33,644 nt of DNA from Lutibacillus sp052034115 (GCA_052034115.1 JBPOIZ010000122.1:1-33644), one strand, 5' to 3'. Shown: positions 16,161 through 24,490, counted from the stretch's first letter. Notes: generated by a model not told the origin, from the sequence alone. Numbers and translations: made by a program.

Positions 16161-16856
16161 TCAGCCGTAAGTGTCTCGCGGACCGCGCCCCTTGACCACC
16201 CGTGGCCCCTTGGTCCACGACGGCGCCCCGGGGGCGAGGACGACGATGGTGGTCACCACATCCGGGCCGACGGTCTGGCTGATCCGGCCGATCAGATCGG
16301 GCGCCAGCAGGCGCAGCTGAGTCGCCCATGCGCTCGATGACGCGCGGATCGTCAGGGTGCCCTCCGCGTAGCCTTCGGCACTGCTGTGGCCGGCGATGTC
16401 CGCCCCGACGATGTGGGCCCAGCGGGCCAGCACCGTGCCGCCGGCAAGGTCCGCCTCCCAGCCCCGTTCGGCGAGGAGTCGATCCAGGTGCTCCCCGAGC
16501 GGGACCGGGTCGCGTGGATCCGCCGCCGGACCGGTGTATGTCGCGGCGTCGGTCCGTTTGCGTCGCCGCCGGGCCGGTGGGCGCTGGCCCGGGCGGAGGC
16601 CCTTGGCGGCGGCGGCCGCCCGTGCCCTGGCCAGCGCGGCCGCGGCCGCCTCGTCGACGCCCTGTCCCGCAGCCTGGGTGCTGTCGGATAGACCTCCGGG
16701 TGCACCCTCCGGTGGGACATCAGGTGCACCCTCCGGTGCGCTGTCCCGTGGGTCCACTGGAGCGCCGCCGGAACGGACCTGGGTCGATCGGTCGTCCCCA
16801 GGGGGGGAGGTGGGGGCAGGGTTGTCCACAGCTGACCTGCGGCGCCTAGTCGTCAC
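16161..16856 (-). CDS. dciA: DciA family (DUF721) replication protein
   Basis: The 231-aa protein has a disordered N-terminus rich in Pro, Gly and Ala, with basic patches (RRRRS, RRRRKRTD). The C-terminal DUF721 domain starts near VPLGEHLDRLLAERGWEADLAGG. It includes the characteristic ARWAHIVGADIAGHS, GTLTIRASSSAWATQLRLLAPDLIGRI and VVLAPGAP segments. DciA proteins assist replicative helicase loading or activity in bacteria that lack DnaC. GTG 16856 overlaps the 3' end of recF by 11 bases and is the only sensible start; the longer open frame reads back through recF. The dnaN-gnd-recF-dciA-gyrB order is standard in actinobacteria. Confidence 0.92.
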   Translation of the reverse strand: MTTRRRRSAVDNPAPTSPPGDDRSTQVRSGGAPVDPRDSAPEGAPDVPPEGAPGGLSDSTQAAGQGVDEAAAAALARARAAAAAKGLRPGQRPPARRRRKRTDAATYTGPAADPRDPVPLGEHLDRLLAERGWEADLAGGTVLARWAHIVGADIAGHSSAEGYAEGTLTIRASSSAWATQLRLLAPDLIGRISQTVGPDVVTTIVVLAPGAPSWTKGPRVVKGRGPRDTYG

Positions 16857-18051
16857 GGTCCACCTGGCCGAGATTGACCGTGTAGCGCACCCCTGAGGAG
16901 GCCAATGATGATGGGACGTCCGCCGGGACGGCCGCCGTGATGATGACCTGTTCGCTGTCCGCGACGAGGTCCGCGAGTCGCTCCCGTCGCCGCGCATCCA
17001 GCTCGGCAAAGACGTCATCGAGGATGAGCACGGGATCGTCACCGATGTCGCGACGCAGCAGCTGGTAGGCGGCGAGCTTGAGGCCGAGCGCCATGGACCA
17101 CGATTCGCCGTGGCTGGCGTAGCCCTTGGCAGGTAGGTCGCCGAGAGTGAGCACGAGGTCGTCTCGATGCGGCCCGACGAGACTGACACCGCGCTCGATC
17201 TCGTGGTCGCGCACCTCGGCCAACGACTCGAGGATGCCCTGCTCGAGCTCAGCCGGCTCCGGCACCTCACCTGTCCCGATGCGTTCGGTGAGCACTGCAT
17301 GAAGGGAGGCCCGGTAGCGCATCTCGGCGCGGGCAGCCGTGTCGCTGACGGCGTCATAGCTCGTCGCCAGATCCGCGCGGAGGTCTCGACACAGGCGCAG
17401 CCGGGCATAGAGCAGCTGCGCCCCAGCGGCGGCCAGTTGGGAGTCCCAGACGTGCAGCGTGTGGAGCACCGATTCCCGCGCCTCGTCCGTGCCGAGGTCC
17501 CCTGGCCGCGGGCGTCTGGCTCGGGCGCCGGCGCGCAGCAGCGGCGCGCCCTGCTTGAGCAAGGCGTTGCGCTGCTTGACGACTCGGTCGTAGTCGGATC
17601 GCACCGCGGCCCAGCGTGGTTGGCGAGCGACCAGCAGATCGTCGAGGAAGCTGCGCCGTTCGGCAGGGTCCCCCTTGACCAGGGCCAGGTCCTCCGGAGC
17701 GAAGAGCACCGTGCGCAGCGTGCCGAGGACGTCTCGGGGCCGACCGACGGCGGCGCGGTTGATCTTGGCGCGGTTGGCCCGACCGGGGGTGATCTCCAGT
17801 TCCACGAGGGTGTCCCGGTCGTGGCGGTGCACCTGTGCCCGGATCACCGCTTGTGTCGCGCCAAAGCGCACCAGGGGCTGGTCGGTCGCGACCCGGTGAC
17901 TCGACAGCGTCGCGACATACCCGATGGCTTCGACGAGATTCGTCTTGCCCTGGCCGTTGAGGCCGACCAGAGTCGTCACTCCCGGTGCGAGAGGCAGATC
18001 CGCGGAGACGTAGCTGCGGAAATCAGCGACCGCCAGGTGACGGACGTGCAC
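16846..18051 (-). CDS. recF: DNA replication and repair protein RecF
   Basis: The 401-aa SMC-like ATPase acts with RecO and RecR to load RecA at single-strand gaps. Walker A is GLNGQGKTN (residues 30-38), the ABC signature region is SHGESWSMALGLKLA, and Walker B is PVLILDDVFAELD. The N-terminus (MHVRHLAVADFRSY) and the QVIITAAVPADVP segment near the end match the family. The start is a GTG at 18051. It is 39 bases downstream of gnd, and its 3' end overlaps dciA, so the three probably share a transcript. Confidence 0.97.
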   Translation of the reverse strand: MHVRHLAVADFRSYVSADLPLAPGVTTLVGLNGQGKTNLVEAIGYVATLSSHRVATDQPLVRFGATQAVIRAQVHRHDRDTLVELEITPGRANRAKINRAAVGRPRDVLGTLRTVLFAPEDLALVKGDPAERRSFLDDLLVARQPRWAAVRSDYDRVVKQRNALLKQGAPLLRAGARARRPRPGDLGTDEARESVLHTLHVWDSQLAAAGAQLLYARLRLCRDLRADLATSYDAVSDTAARAEMRYRASLHAVLTERIGTGEVPEPAELEQGILESLAEVRDHEIERGVSLVGPHRDDLVLTLGDLPAKGYASHGESWSMALGLKLAAYQLLRRDIGDDPVLILDDVFAELDARRRERLADLVADSEQVIITAAVPADVPSSLASSGVRYTVNLGQVDRDD

Positions 18052-18090
18052 GGGATCACCGCCCCGTCAGCTCAGGGGTGCCAGCCACGC

Positions 18091-19017
18091 TCACGAAGGG
18101 CGACCGGAGTCGGGGTGGCGCTTGGCCTCGCCCTCCTCGATCGTCATCACCTGGTGTCCGCCGAACTGACCCCGCAACGCGGCGACCGCCTGCATCGCCG
18201 GGCTGCTTTCTTGTCTGGACGCGAACCGGGCGAAGAGCGAGGCGCTGATGACCGGCATCGGGACGGCGAGCTCGATCGCCTCAGCCACCGTCCACCGACC
18301 CTCACCGGAGTCGGCGGTGTAGTCCGACACGTCGGCCAGGGTCGGGTTCTCCGCCAACGCCTTGACCATGAGGTCCAGCAGCCAGGACCGCACGACGGTC
18401 CCGCGACTCCACGCCTTGAAGGCACCCGGGACGTCGGTGACGATGTCCTTGGCCATGAGCAACTCGAAGCCCTCGGCGTAGGCCTGCATGAGTCCATACT
18501 CGATGCCGTTGTGCACCATCTTCGTGTAGTGGCCGGCGCCGACGGCGCCTGCGTGCACGAAGCCTTCGTCTCGCGGCCCCTGCGGACGCAGGGCGTCGAA
18601 GATCGGCATGGCCCGCTCGACATCGGCAGCCGGGCCGCCGACCATCAGGCCGTAGCCGTTCTCCAGACCCCAGATCCCGCCGGAGACTCCGCAGTCGAGA
18701 TAACCGATCCCGTGCTCGGCCAGAAGGGCGGCGTGCGCGATGTCGTCGCGGTAGTAGGAGTTGCCCCCGTCGATGACCAGATCGTCTCCGGCGAGCAGGG
18801 CGGCCAGGTCGCTGATCACCGAGCGGGTGATGTCGCCGGCGGGCACCATGACCCAAACCACGCGGGGTGAGCTCAGTGACCCGACCAACTCCGCCAGGGA
18901 ACCCACATCGGACACGTCGGGGTTGCGGTCAAAGCCGACCACCTCGTGCCCCGCGCGACGCAGCCGCTCGCGCATGTTCCCGCCCATCTTGCCCAGCCCG
19001 ACGAGTCCTAGCTGCAT
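18091..19017 (-). CDS. gnd: 6-phosphogluconate dehydrogenase, short decarboxylating type
   Basis: The 308-aa enzyme oxidatively decarboxylates 6-phosphogluconate to ribulose 5-phosphate. The Rossmann motif GLVGLGKMGGNM is at the N-terminus, followed by VMVPAGD, IDGGNSYYRDD, CGVSGGIWGLENGYGLMVGG and the catalytic-lysine segment HYTKMVHNGIEYG. The length of about 300 residues places it in the short GndA/YqeC-like class, in which NAD use is frequent, rather than the 470-residue class. ATG 19017 has AAGGA upstream. Its position between dnaN and recF is conserved across many actinobacteria, although its function is metabolic. Confidence 0.95.
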   Translation of the reverse strand: MQLGLVGLGKMGGNMRERLRRAGHEVVGFDRNPDVSDVGSLAELVGSLSSPRVVWVMVPAGDITRSVISDLAALLAGDDLVIDGGNSYYRDDIAHAALLAEHGIGYLDCGVSGGIWGLENGYGLMVGGPAADVERAMPIFDALRPQGPRDEGFVHAGAVGAGHYTKMVHNGIEYGLMQAYAEGFELLMAKDIVTDVPGAFKAWSRGTVVRSWLLDLMVKALAENPTLADVSDYTADSGEGRWTVAEAIELAVPMPVISASLFARFASRQESSPAMQAVAALRGQFGGHQVMTIEEGEAKRHPDSGRPS

Positions 19018-19108
19018 GGCGCAGGTCCTTTCCCTTCACCCCGGACGACCCGGGCGGCCCGAGCGACGAGCCCGGACGTCGTGTCCGTCGGAGCGCTTGC
19101 TCGGCGGG

Positions 19109-20239
19109 TCAGCCGGCGAACCGCACCGGCATCAGGACGTAACGGTACGACGAGTCGGCGTCCGAATCCGCCTCGGCCTGCCCGCTGATGACCGCAGGCC
19201 GGCTGGGCTGGGTGAACGACAAGCGCACGTATGGCGTTCCGACGACCGCGAGCCCATCGAGGAGGAAATGCGGGTTGAAGGCGATCTCCACGGCCGGCCC
19301 GGTCAAGGTGATCTCCACGGCCTCGGAGGCCTGGGCGTCTTCACCGGTGCCCGCTTCGATCGCGACCTGGCCGTCCTCGAACCGCAGCCGCACCGGGGTG
19401 TTGCGCTCGGCCACGAGCGCGACCCGTTTGACTGCCTCGATGAAGGCCGCGGTCTCCACGATCGCCTCGGTGTCTACCGAGGTCGGGAAGATCGAGGTCA
19501 CCTTGGGATATTCCCCATCCAGCACCCTGGTCGTAGCGTGCCGCGTGCCGGCCTCGAACCCCACCAACCCGTCGTTGCCGCCGCCACCGAAGGCCAGCCC
19601 CACCGACCCGGCAGCACCGAGGGCCTTGGCCATGTCCGAGAGGGTGCGGGCCGGCACGAGCGCCAGGTGTGCCGCATCGGTGGCCGCCGGGTTCCACGTC
19701 AGCTCGCGCATGGCCAGCCGGTAGCGGTCGGTCGCCAGCAAGGTGATCTTGTCGCCGTCGATCTCCACGCGGACGCCGGTGAGGATCGGCAGGGTGTCGC
19801 CGCGATCAGCAGCCACGCTGACCTGGGCGACAGCCTGGGTGAAGACGTCCCCGTCGATCGTCCCATCGAGCTGGGGGCTGGTCGGCAAGGTGGGGTAGGA
19901 CTCCACCGGCATCTGCAGCAGCGAGAACCGCGACGACCCGCAGGTCACCTGCACCTTGCTGCCCTCGGTGACCAGATCGATCGGGCGGTTGGGCAGGTTG
20001 CGGCAGATGTCGGCGAGCAGCCGCCCCAGAACCAGGACCGTGCCTGACTCGGTGACGTCTGCCGCCACAGTCACCTTCGCCGAGACCTCGTAGTCGAACG
20101 CGGACAAGGTCACGGTGCCTTCGGCATCCGCCTCGACGAGGACACCGGCCAGCACGGGGACCGGCGGACGTGCAGGCAGGCTTCGGGCCACCCAGGTCAC
20201 TGCCTCGGTCAGCACGTCTTTGTCGACCCGGATCTTCAC
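19109..20239 (-). CDS. dnaN: DNA polymerase III beta sliding clamp
   Basis: The 376-aa protein forms the ring dimer that tethers DNA polymerase III to DNA. Three clamp domains are visible: KIRVDKDVLTEAVTWVARSL at the start, the central FTQAVAQVSVAADRGDTLPIL and LLATDRYRLAMREL, and the C-terminal FIEAVKRVALVAERN with the closing YRYVLMPVRF. That C-terminal MPxR ending is diagnostic. The GTG start at 20239 is chosen because VKIRVDKD matches the family N-terminus and AAAGG lies upstream. The longer open frame to 20419 runs into oriC and is rejected. It lies downstream of dnaA across the origin. Confidence 0.98.
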   Translation of the reverse strand: MKIRVDKDVLTEAVTWVARSLPARPPVPVLAGVLVEADAEGTVTLSAFDYEVSAKVTVAADVTESGTVLVLGRLLADICRNLPNRPIDLVTEGSKVQVTCGSSRFSLLQMPVESYPTLPTSPQLDGTIDGDVFTQAVAQVSVAADRGDTLPILTGVRVEIDGDKITLLATDRYRLAMRELTWNPAATDAAHLALVPARTLSDMAKALGAAGSVGLAFGGGGNDGLVGFEAGTRHATTRVLDGEYPKVTSIFPTSVDTEAIVETAAFIEAVKRVALVAERNTPVRLRFEDGQVAIEAGTGEDAQASEAVEITLTGPAVEIAFNPHFLLDGLAVVGTPYVRLSFTQPSRPAVISGQAEADSDADSSYRYVLMPVRFAG

Positions 20240-20394
20240 CGTCGTCCCGCCTTTGCGTCTTCGTGCACCGCACGTCCGTCTCGTGCTCCGACCATAGTGG
20301 GCCAACGGCCCCGTTGCACGATCCCAGGCCGAGGGGCAGATGGGTCGTGGTACCTCTTCGCCATAGAGGGATAGATCGTCATCGTCATCGGCGG

Positions 20395-20412
20395 TGTGGA
20401 CGATGTGGACAA
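20395..20412. promoter_or_regulatory. DnaA box pair (dnaN-side)
   Basis: Two boxes in the same direction start nine bases apart: TGTGGACGA (one mismatch) and TGTGGACAA (exact reverse complement of TTGTCCACA). They are the boxes nearest the AT-rich stretch. Confidence 0.8.
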
Positions 20413-20559
20413 CCCTCATTGCTGCAGGTCAGCGGGCACTCTCAGGTGTGGAAGAGGTGTCCACGACCGGTGGGTCGGCGGCGTGCGGCTGTGTGGACCG
20501 CGCCGCCATACACACGTCGTCCACGAGCATCGCCTGAGTTACCCACCAGTAGGGTGCGG

Positions 20560-20593
20560 TTTTCCACAGTTGTCCACAGCCGATTGTGGACGA
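20560..20593. promoter_or_regulatory. DnaA box cluster (centre)
   Basis: Three boxes lie within 34 bases: TTTTCCACA, TTGTCCACA (exact) and TGTGGACGA on the opposite strand. The close, partly head-to-head packing is typical of cooperative DnaA binding at actinobacterial origins. Confidence 0.82.
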
Positions 20594-20606
20594 AGAATCC
20601 GGGACC

Positions 20607-20627
20607 TTGTCCCCATCCTGTGGATAA
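20607..20627. promoter_or_regulatory. DnaA box pair (dnaA-side)
   Basis: TTGTCCCCA (one mismatch) is followed by TGTGGATAA, the exact reverse complement of the E. coli consensus TTATCCACA. They face each other with a three-base gap. Confidence 0.78.
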
Positions 20628-20743
20628 CACGGTGGACAGAACGGGCGGATCCGACGCTCCCACACCAGATGTGCGCGAGCACGTGGGGAGTGCGGGCGAG
20701 GATCTGCCTGCGCGGCGCCGGCATACGGCGCATTGCCCTGCGG

Positions 20744-22177
20744 TCAGCGGCTCTGCGACCGAATCCGGCTGGTGAGCTCGGTGACCTGGTTGTAGATCGC
20801 TCGGCGTTCCGACATCAGCTGGCGGATCTTCCGGTCGGCGTGCATGACGGTGGTGTGGTCGCGGCCGCCGAATTGTTGCCCGATCTTCGGCAGCGACAGG
20901 TCGGTCAACTCGCGACAGAGGTACATCGCGATCTGGCGGGCCTGGACGAGCACCCGGGAGCGCGAGGATCCGCACAGGTCGTCGATGGTCAGCGCGAAGT
21001 AGTCCGCGGTCGCACCCATGATCTGAGCAGGGCTGATCTGGTTGGTGCCCTCGTTGGGGATCAGATCCTTCAGGACGATCTCGGCCAGGCCCAGATCGAC
21101 CGACTGACGGTTCAACGAGGCGAAGGCGGTGACCCGGATCAGGGCGCCTTCGAGCTCCCGGATGTTCGTCGAGATCCGGCTGGCGATGAGCTCGGCGACG
21201 TCGTCGGGCAGGTAGAGGTCCTCTTGGATGGCTTTCTTGCGCAGGATCGCGATGCGGGTCTCCAGGTCCGGCGCCTGGACGTCGGTGAGCAGACCCCACT
21301 CGAAGCGGGACCGCATCCGCTCCTCGAAGCCGGAGAGCAGCTTGGGCGGGACGTCGGAGGTGATGACGACCTGCTTGTTGGCGTTGTGCAGCGTGTTGAA
21401 GGTGTGGAAGAACTCCTCCTGCGTCTGCAGCTTGCCCTGGAGGAACTGGATGTCGTCGATGAGCAGGACGTCGACGGCGCGGTAGCGCTGCTGGAAGGCG
21501 CCGGCCTTGTCGTCGCGGATGGAGTTGATGAAGTCATTAGTGAACTCCTCCGAGTTCACGTACTGAACGCTCAGGTGCGGATAGACGTACTGGGCGTAGT
21601 GACCTATGGCGTGCAGCAGGTGGGTCTTGCCCAGTCCGGAGGCGCCATAGATGAACAGCGGGTTGTAGGCCTTGGCGGGGGCCTCGGCGACAGCCAGTGA
21701 CGCGGCATGAGCGAACCGGTTGCCGGCGCCGATGACGAAGGTGTCGAAGGTGTACTTCGCGTTGAGCCGGGCCCGCCCGGATGGGCCGGGGTCATCGACG
21801 GTGGTGGCCGGCCGCATCGCGCCGGTGCTGGTGCGGGCGACCAGGTCGTGGGTCTCGGACACCACATCGGTGTCCGGCGCCGGGTCGGGCAGGTCGTCGT
21901 AGTCCTCAAGGGAGGCGTCGACACTGACGGCGAGGCGCACCGGCGTGCCGACCTCGGCGCCCAGGGCTGCGACGATCGGCTCGCGGTAGCGGTTCTCGAC
22001 CCGATCCTTGACGAAGTCGTTGGGCACATGGATCAGCACCGTGCCGTCGAGCACTCCGACCAGGCGGGCCATCTTCAGGTAGGCCCGGGCCTGATCGGGC
22101 AGGCCGTCCGCGTCGAGCGCGACGACGGCGCGCTGCCAGACTGCGGGCCAGTCCCCCCTGGCTGACTCGTCCACCAT
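20744..22177 (-). CDS. dnaA: Chromosomal replication initiator DnaA
   Basis: The 477-aa AAA+ ATPase binds DnaA boxes and opens oriC. Domain I is at the N-terminus (WPAVWQRAVVAL), followed by a variable Asp/Pro/Thr linker to about residue 140. The AAA+ domain shows Walker A GASGLGKTH (178-186), Walker B VLLIDDIQF (about 237-245) and the sensor stretch ITSDVPPKLLSGFEERMRSRF. The C-terminal helix-turn-helix has the signature GGRDHTTVMHADRKI (from about 437). ATG 22177 is preferred since AAGGG lies six bases upstream; a GTG two codons earlier (22183) is the alternative. The gene reads away from rpmH. Its promoter and leader contain DnaA-box-like sites, pointing to autoregulation. Confidence 0.98.
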   Translation of the reverse strand: MVDESARGDWPAVWQRAVVALDADGLPDQARAYLKMARLVGVLDGTVLIHVPNDFVKDRVENRYREPIVAALGAEVGTPVRLAVSVDASLEDYDDLPDPAPDTDVVSETHDLVARTSTGAMRPATTVDDPGPSGRARLNAKYTFDTFVIGAGNRFAHAASLAVAEAPAKAYNPLFIYGASGLGKTHLLHAIGHYAQYVYPHLSVQYVNSEEFTNDFINSIRDDKAGAFQQRYRAVDVLLIDDIQFLQGKLQTQEEFFHTFNTLHNANKQVVITSDVPPKLLSGFEERMRSRFEWGLLTDVQAPDLETRIAILRKKAIQEDLYLPDDVAELIASRISTNIRELEGALIRVTAFASLNRQSVDLGLAEIVLKDLIPNEGTNQISPAQIMGATADYFALTIDDLCGSSRSRVLVQARQIAMYLCRELTDLSLPKIGQQFGGRDHTTVMHADRKIRQLMSERRAIYNQVTELTSRIRSQSR

Positions 22178-22219
22178 GCCCACCCTTGAATGTCGATGCG
22201 AACGGGTTCATCCACGGCT

Positions 22220-22240
22220 CTATCCACACCCTGTGGACAT
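22220..22240. promoter_or_regulatory. DnaA-box-like pair in the dnaA leader
   Basis: CTATCCACA (22220-22228) and TGTGGACAT (22232-22240) each differ by one base from a consensus DnaA box and face each other three bases apart. They lie between the predicted dnaA promoter and start codon, a place suited to autorepression. Confidence 0.6.
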
Positions 22241-22259
22241 CTGCGACGACGAAGCCCCG

Positions 22260-22288
22260 ACCGTAGCAACCCGTTCCGTGCGGAGCAA
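22260..22288 (-). promoter_or_regulatory. Predicted dnaA promoter
   Basis: Read on the minus strand, TTGCTC (-35, 22283-22288) and TACGGT (-10, 22260-22265) are separated by exactly 17 bases. The pattern is that of a housekeeping sigma-A/HrdB promoter and gives a leader of roughly 75 bases. Confidence 0.55.
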
Positions 22289-22414
22289 CGGGACGGTCGT
22301 GCGGGAGGTAGAAAAGTCTTCGATTCTCGCGGCGTGTCGTTGGGGACGGGGTGTTCGCCTGCGACAGAATACGCCCCCTTCGCTCGGGTGGCCGACGGAA
22401 CGGGGTCGGTGGGT

Positions 22415-22444
22415 TTGCCTCCGGCCCAGGAGCCCCCTTACCCT
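22415..22444 (+). promoter_or_regulatory. Predicted rpmH promoter
   Basis: TTGCCT (-35, 22415-22420) and TACCCT (-10, 22439-22444) are 18 bases apart, a good actinobacterial housekeeping match. It would drive rpmH-rnpA and possibly the genes beyond, after a leader of about 140 bases. Confidence 0.55.
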
Positions 22445-22589
22445 GGGTGAGGCCCGTTTGGCGGGCGCTTTCGCATGCTCACGGAGTGACCGCTGCCGTG
22501 GGCTTCCGATTGCGGCCGGCTGTGGCCACGGTCGCCTCGGCGGTCCTTTGTCCCTCAGACCTTGCGTCTGGTACCCAACGGAGACTCTC

Positions 22590-22727
22590 GTGAGCAAGCG
22601 CACCTTCCAGCCGAACAACCGCCGCCGGGCGAAGACCCACGGCTTCCGCCTGCGCATGCGGACCCGCGCGGGCCGCGCAATCCTGGCCGCCCGCCGTCGC
22701 AAGGGCCGCGCCGAGCTCTCCGCCTGA
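22590..22727 (+). CDS. rpmH: 50S ribosomal protein L34
   Basis: The 45-aa, strongly basic peptide MSKRTFQPNNRRRAKTHGFR continues with RMRTRAGRAILAARRRKGR, the canonical L34 sequence. The GTG start at 22590 has GGAG eight bases upstream. It is the first gene of the block running away from dnaA and is followed after six bases by rnpA. Confidence 0.99.
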   Translation: MSKRTFQPNNRRRAKTHGFRLRMRTRAGRAILAARRRKGRAELSA

Positions 22728-22733
22728 GTCGGC

Positions 22734-23090
22734 ATGCTGCCGGCGCGGCACCGGCTGCGTCGCTCCGCCGACTTCTCGGCGGTCGTCCGTGGTCCGGGTA
22801 GACATCGAATCGGCGGGCCGCTGCTCGTCGTGCACGTCGCTGCGTCCCCGGCCAGGATCGGATCTGCGGCCCGCGTCGGGTTCGTCGTCCCCACCTCGGT
22901 CGGCACCGCCGTGGTGCGCAATCGTGTCCGCCGCCGCCTGCGTGAGGTATGCCGGGTCGCCATCGTTCCGACGCCGGCGGGCGTCGACATCGTCGTGCGG
23001 GCGTTGCCCGCCAGCGCATCGGCGTCATACGGGCAACTGTGCGACGCCTTGACCAATCAACTGGGCCGAGCACTGGGGCGGGCCGCGTGA
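22734..23090 (+). CDS. rnpA: Ribonuclease P protein component
   Basis: The 118-aa protein partners with the RNase P RNA to process tRNA 5' ends. The RNase P protein signature is RNRVRRRLREVCR, preceded by the conserved RLRRSADFSAVVR and GFVVPTSVGTAVV segments. ATG 22734 follows rpmH by six bases, the usual rpmH-rnpA pair. The stop overlaps the yidD start (GTGA), indicating coupled translation. Confidence 0.97.
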   Translation: MLPARHRLRRSADFSAVVRGPGRHRIGGPLLVVHVAASPARIGSAARVGFVVPTSVGTAVVRNRVRRRLREVCRVAIVPTPAGVDIVVRALPASASASYGQLCDALTNQLGRALGRAA

Positions 23091-23398
23091 GCGCGCCCGC
23101 GAGCGCCGTCGCGCGCCGCGTCGGTCAGGTGGTGGCCTGGCCACTGATCGCCGTGGTCCGCGTTTACCAGACCTTCATCTCGCCGCTCCGCCCGCCGACC
23201 TGCCGCTATTACCCGTCGTGTTCGGCGTATGCCGTGACGGCACTGCAGCGGTTCGGGCCGATCAAAGGCTCCTGGCTGGCGCTGCGACGGCTCCTGCGCT
23301 GCCACCCCTGGACCCCGGGAGGGGTCGATCACGTCCCGGAGCGCGCATCCACTCATGACCACCGTCAGCCGGTCGTGGCTGACAGCCCGACCAGCTGA
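23087..23398 (+). CDS. yidD: Membrane protein insertion efficiency factor YidD
   Basis: The 103-aa protein has an N-terminal amphipathic/hydrophobic helix (VVAWPLIAVVRVYQTFISPL). The invariant cysteine motif PPTCRYYPSCSAYAVTAL follows, with a third Cys in RRLLRCHPW and the closing PGGVDHVP. YidD assists insertion of membrane proteins with YidC, on the inner face of the membrane. GTG 23087 overlaps the rnpA stop by four bases. The gap to yidC is 12 bases. Confidence 0.95.
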   Translation: MSAPASAVARRVGQVVAWPLIAVVRVYQTFISPLRPPTCRYYPSCSAYAVTALQRFGPIKGSWLALRRLLRCHPWTPGGVDHVPERASTHDHRQPVVADSPTS

Positions 23399-23410
23399 GG
23401 ACCAACACCC

Positions 23411-24463
23411 GTGGACTTCATCAACACGATCCTCTACCCCATCGAGGTGGCGGAGGCCTACGTCATGGTCTTCTTCCACTGGCTCGCCACCGTCGTGGGG
23501 ATCCCCGGCACCAGCGGCTGGGCGTGGGCTTTGTCGATCGTCGGCCTGACCGCCGTGGTGCGGTTGCTCCTCGTGCCGCTGTTCGTCAAGCAGATCCATG
23601 CGTCGCGGCGGCTGCAGCTGATCCAGCCGGAGATGCAGAAGATCCAGGCGAAGTACAAGGGGAAGACCGATCCGGAGTCCCGCCAGGCGATGAGCCAGGA
23701 GACGATGGAGCTCTACAAGCGCACCGGGACGAACCCGTTCTCCTCGTGTCTGCCGATCCTGTTCCAGTCGCCGTTCTTCTTCGCCCTGTTCACGGTGCTG
23801 AACAACCTCAAGGCGATCGCGGTTGGTAACCACGCCCCGATCGGGCCCATCACCGCCGATCTGGCCCAACAGGCCGAGTCGTCGACGCTCTTCGGCGCGC
23901 AGTTGTCCAGCTCGTTCATGTTCAGCGACTCGGTGAGCACGAAGATCCTCACCGCGGTGCTCATCATCTTGATGTCCGTGACGACCTTCACGACGCAGCA
24001 CCAGTTGATGCGCAAGAACATGCCGGCGAGCGCCCTCGAGGGCCCCTTCGCCCAGCAGCAGAAGATCCTGCTCTACGTCCTGCCCCTGATCTTCGCGGTC
24101 TCTGGGGTGAACTTCCCGATCGGTGTGCTGATCTACTGGCTGACCACCAACGTGTGGACCATGGGTCAGCAGTTCTACGTCATCCGGCGGATGCCCGCAC
24201 CCGGTTCGGCAGCCGAAAAGGCCCTGCACGAGCGCCGGGCGAAGCACGGGAAGCCGATCAACAAGCTGACCCTTCCCGGGCTCAACGCCGACGGCGAAGA
24301 GGCAGACATCCAGGACGAGGCCACCAAGGGTGGGCAGCGTCAACAGCCCGTGCGCAAGAGCCGGGCGAAGACCAAGCGGCCCTCCGGGCCTGGAACGCCA
24401 GGCGGCGGCGGTTCGGCGGGCATATCGGACCAGGGACCCAAGGCGTCCCCGCGCGATCTGTGA
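23411..24463 (+). CDS. yidC: Membrane protein insertase YidC
   Basis: The 350-aa insertase of the YidC/Oxa1 family folds and inserts membrane proteins. The five-segment core includes WALSIVGLTAVVRLLLVPLF with the conserved groove arginine (Arg51). A cytoplasmic helical hairpin (MQKIQAKYKGKTDPESRQAM) and the segment NPFSSCLPILFQSPFFFALF follow. The last membrane region is LPLIFAVSGVNFPIGVLIYW. The C-terminal tail is basic and Pro/Gly-rich, typical for ribosome contact in Gram-positive forms. The GTG start has GAGGA about 10 bases upstream. Confidence 0.97.
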   Translation: MDFINTILYPIEVAEAYVMVFFHWLATVVGIPGTSGWAWALSIVGLTAVVRLLLVPLFVKQIHASRRLQLIQPEMQKIQAKYKGKTDPESRQAMSQETMELYKRTGTNPFSSCLPILFQSPFFFALFTVLNNLKAIAVGNHAPIGPITADLAQQAESSTLFGAQLSSSFMFSDSVSTKILTAVLIILMSVTTFTTQHQLMRKNMPASALEGPFAQQQKILLYVLPLIFAVSGVNFPIGVLIYWLTTNVWTMGQQFYVIRRMPAPGSAAEKALHERRAKHGKPINKLTLPGLNADGEEADIQDEATKGGQRQQPVRKSRAKTKRPSGPGTPGGGGSAGISDQGPKASPRDL

Positions 24464-24468
24464 GCGCT

Positions 24469-24490
24469 GCGGCCGGGTGGCTCCGGCCGC
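24469..24490 (+). terminator. Perfect 8-bp hairpin between yidC and jag
   Basis: GCGGCCGG pairs with CCGGCCGC around a six-base loop, starting five bases after the yidC stop. There is no U-tract. It may attenuate transcription or protect the upstream mRNA end and so set the yidC:jag ratio. Confidence 0.5.

Larger units (their letters stand above)
20240..20743. other. Chromosomal replication origin (oriC)
   Basis: This 504-bp non-coding interval between dnaA and dnaN carries many DnaA boxes in both directions. Exact or E. coli-type matches are TGTGGACAA at 20404-20412, TTGTCCACA at 20570-20578 and TGTGGATAA at 20619-20627. One-mismatch sites are at 20395-20403, 20560-20568, 20585-20593 and 20607-20615. 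Weaker ones lie near 20447, 20457, 20492 and 20517. A relatively AT-rich stretch at 20363-20390 (with GATAGATCGTCATCGTCATC) flanks the boxes on the dnaN side and is a candidate unwinding element. Gene context plus box density make the origin call strong; the exact unwinding site is inference. Confidence 0.93.
22178..22589. other. Divergent dnaA / rpmH intergenic region
   Basis: This 412-bp interval contains no gene that I can support. It holds a dnaA promoter with DnaA-box-like sites in the leader on the dnaA side, and a good rpmH promoter followed by a leader of about 140 bases with short GC-rich inverted repeats (for example CCGTGG/CCACGG around 22496-22521). Confidence 0.7.

Noticed and set aside
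16161..17408. dciA start extended to 17408
   Set aside because: The extension reads antisense-like Ser/Arg text through recF in another frame; GTG 16856 gives the normal N-terminus.
20291..20319. A dnaN promoter with -10 TATGGT and -35 GTGCAA on the minus strand
   Set aside because: The -10 is fair but the -35 matches only about half of the consensus, so it is not reported as a feature.
19109..20419. dnaN start extended to 20419
   Set aside because: The added residues are encoded by oriC sequence and do not match the beta-clamp N-terminus.
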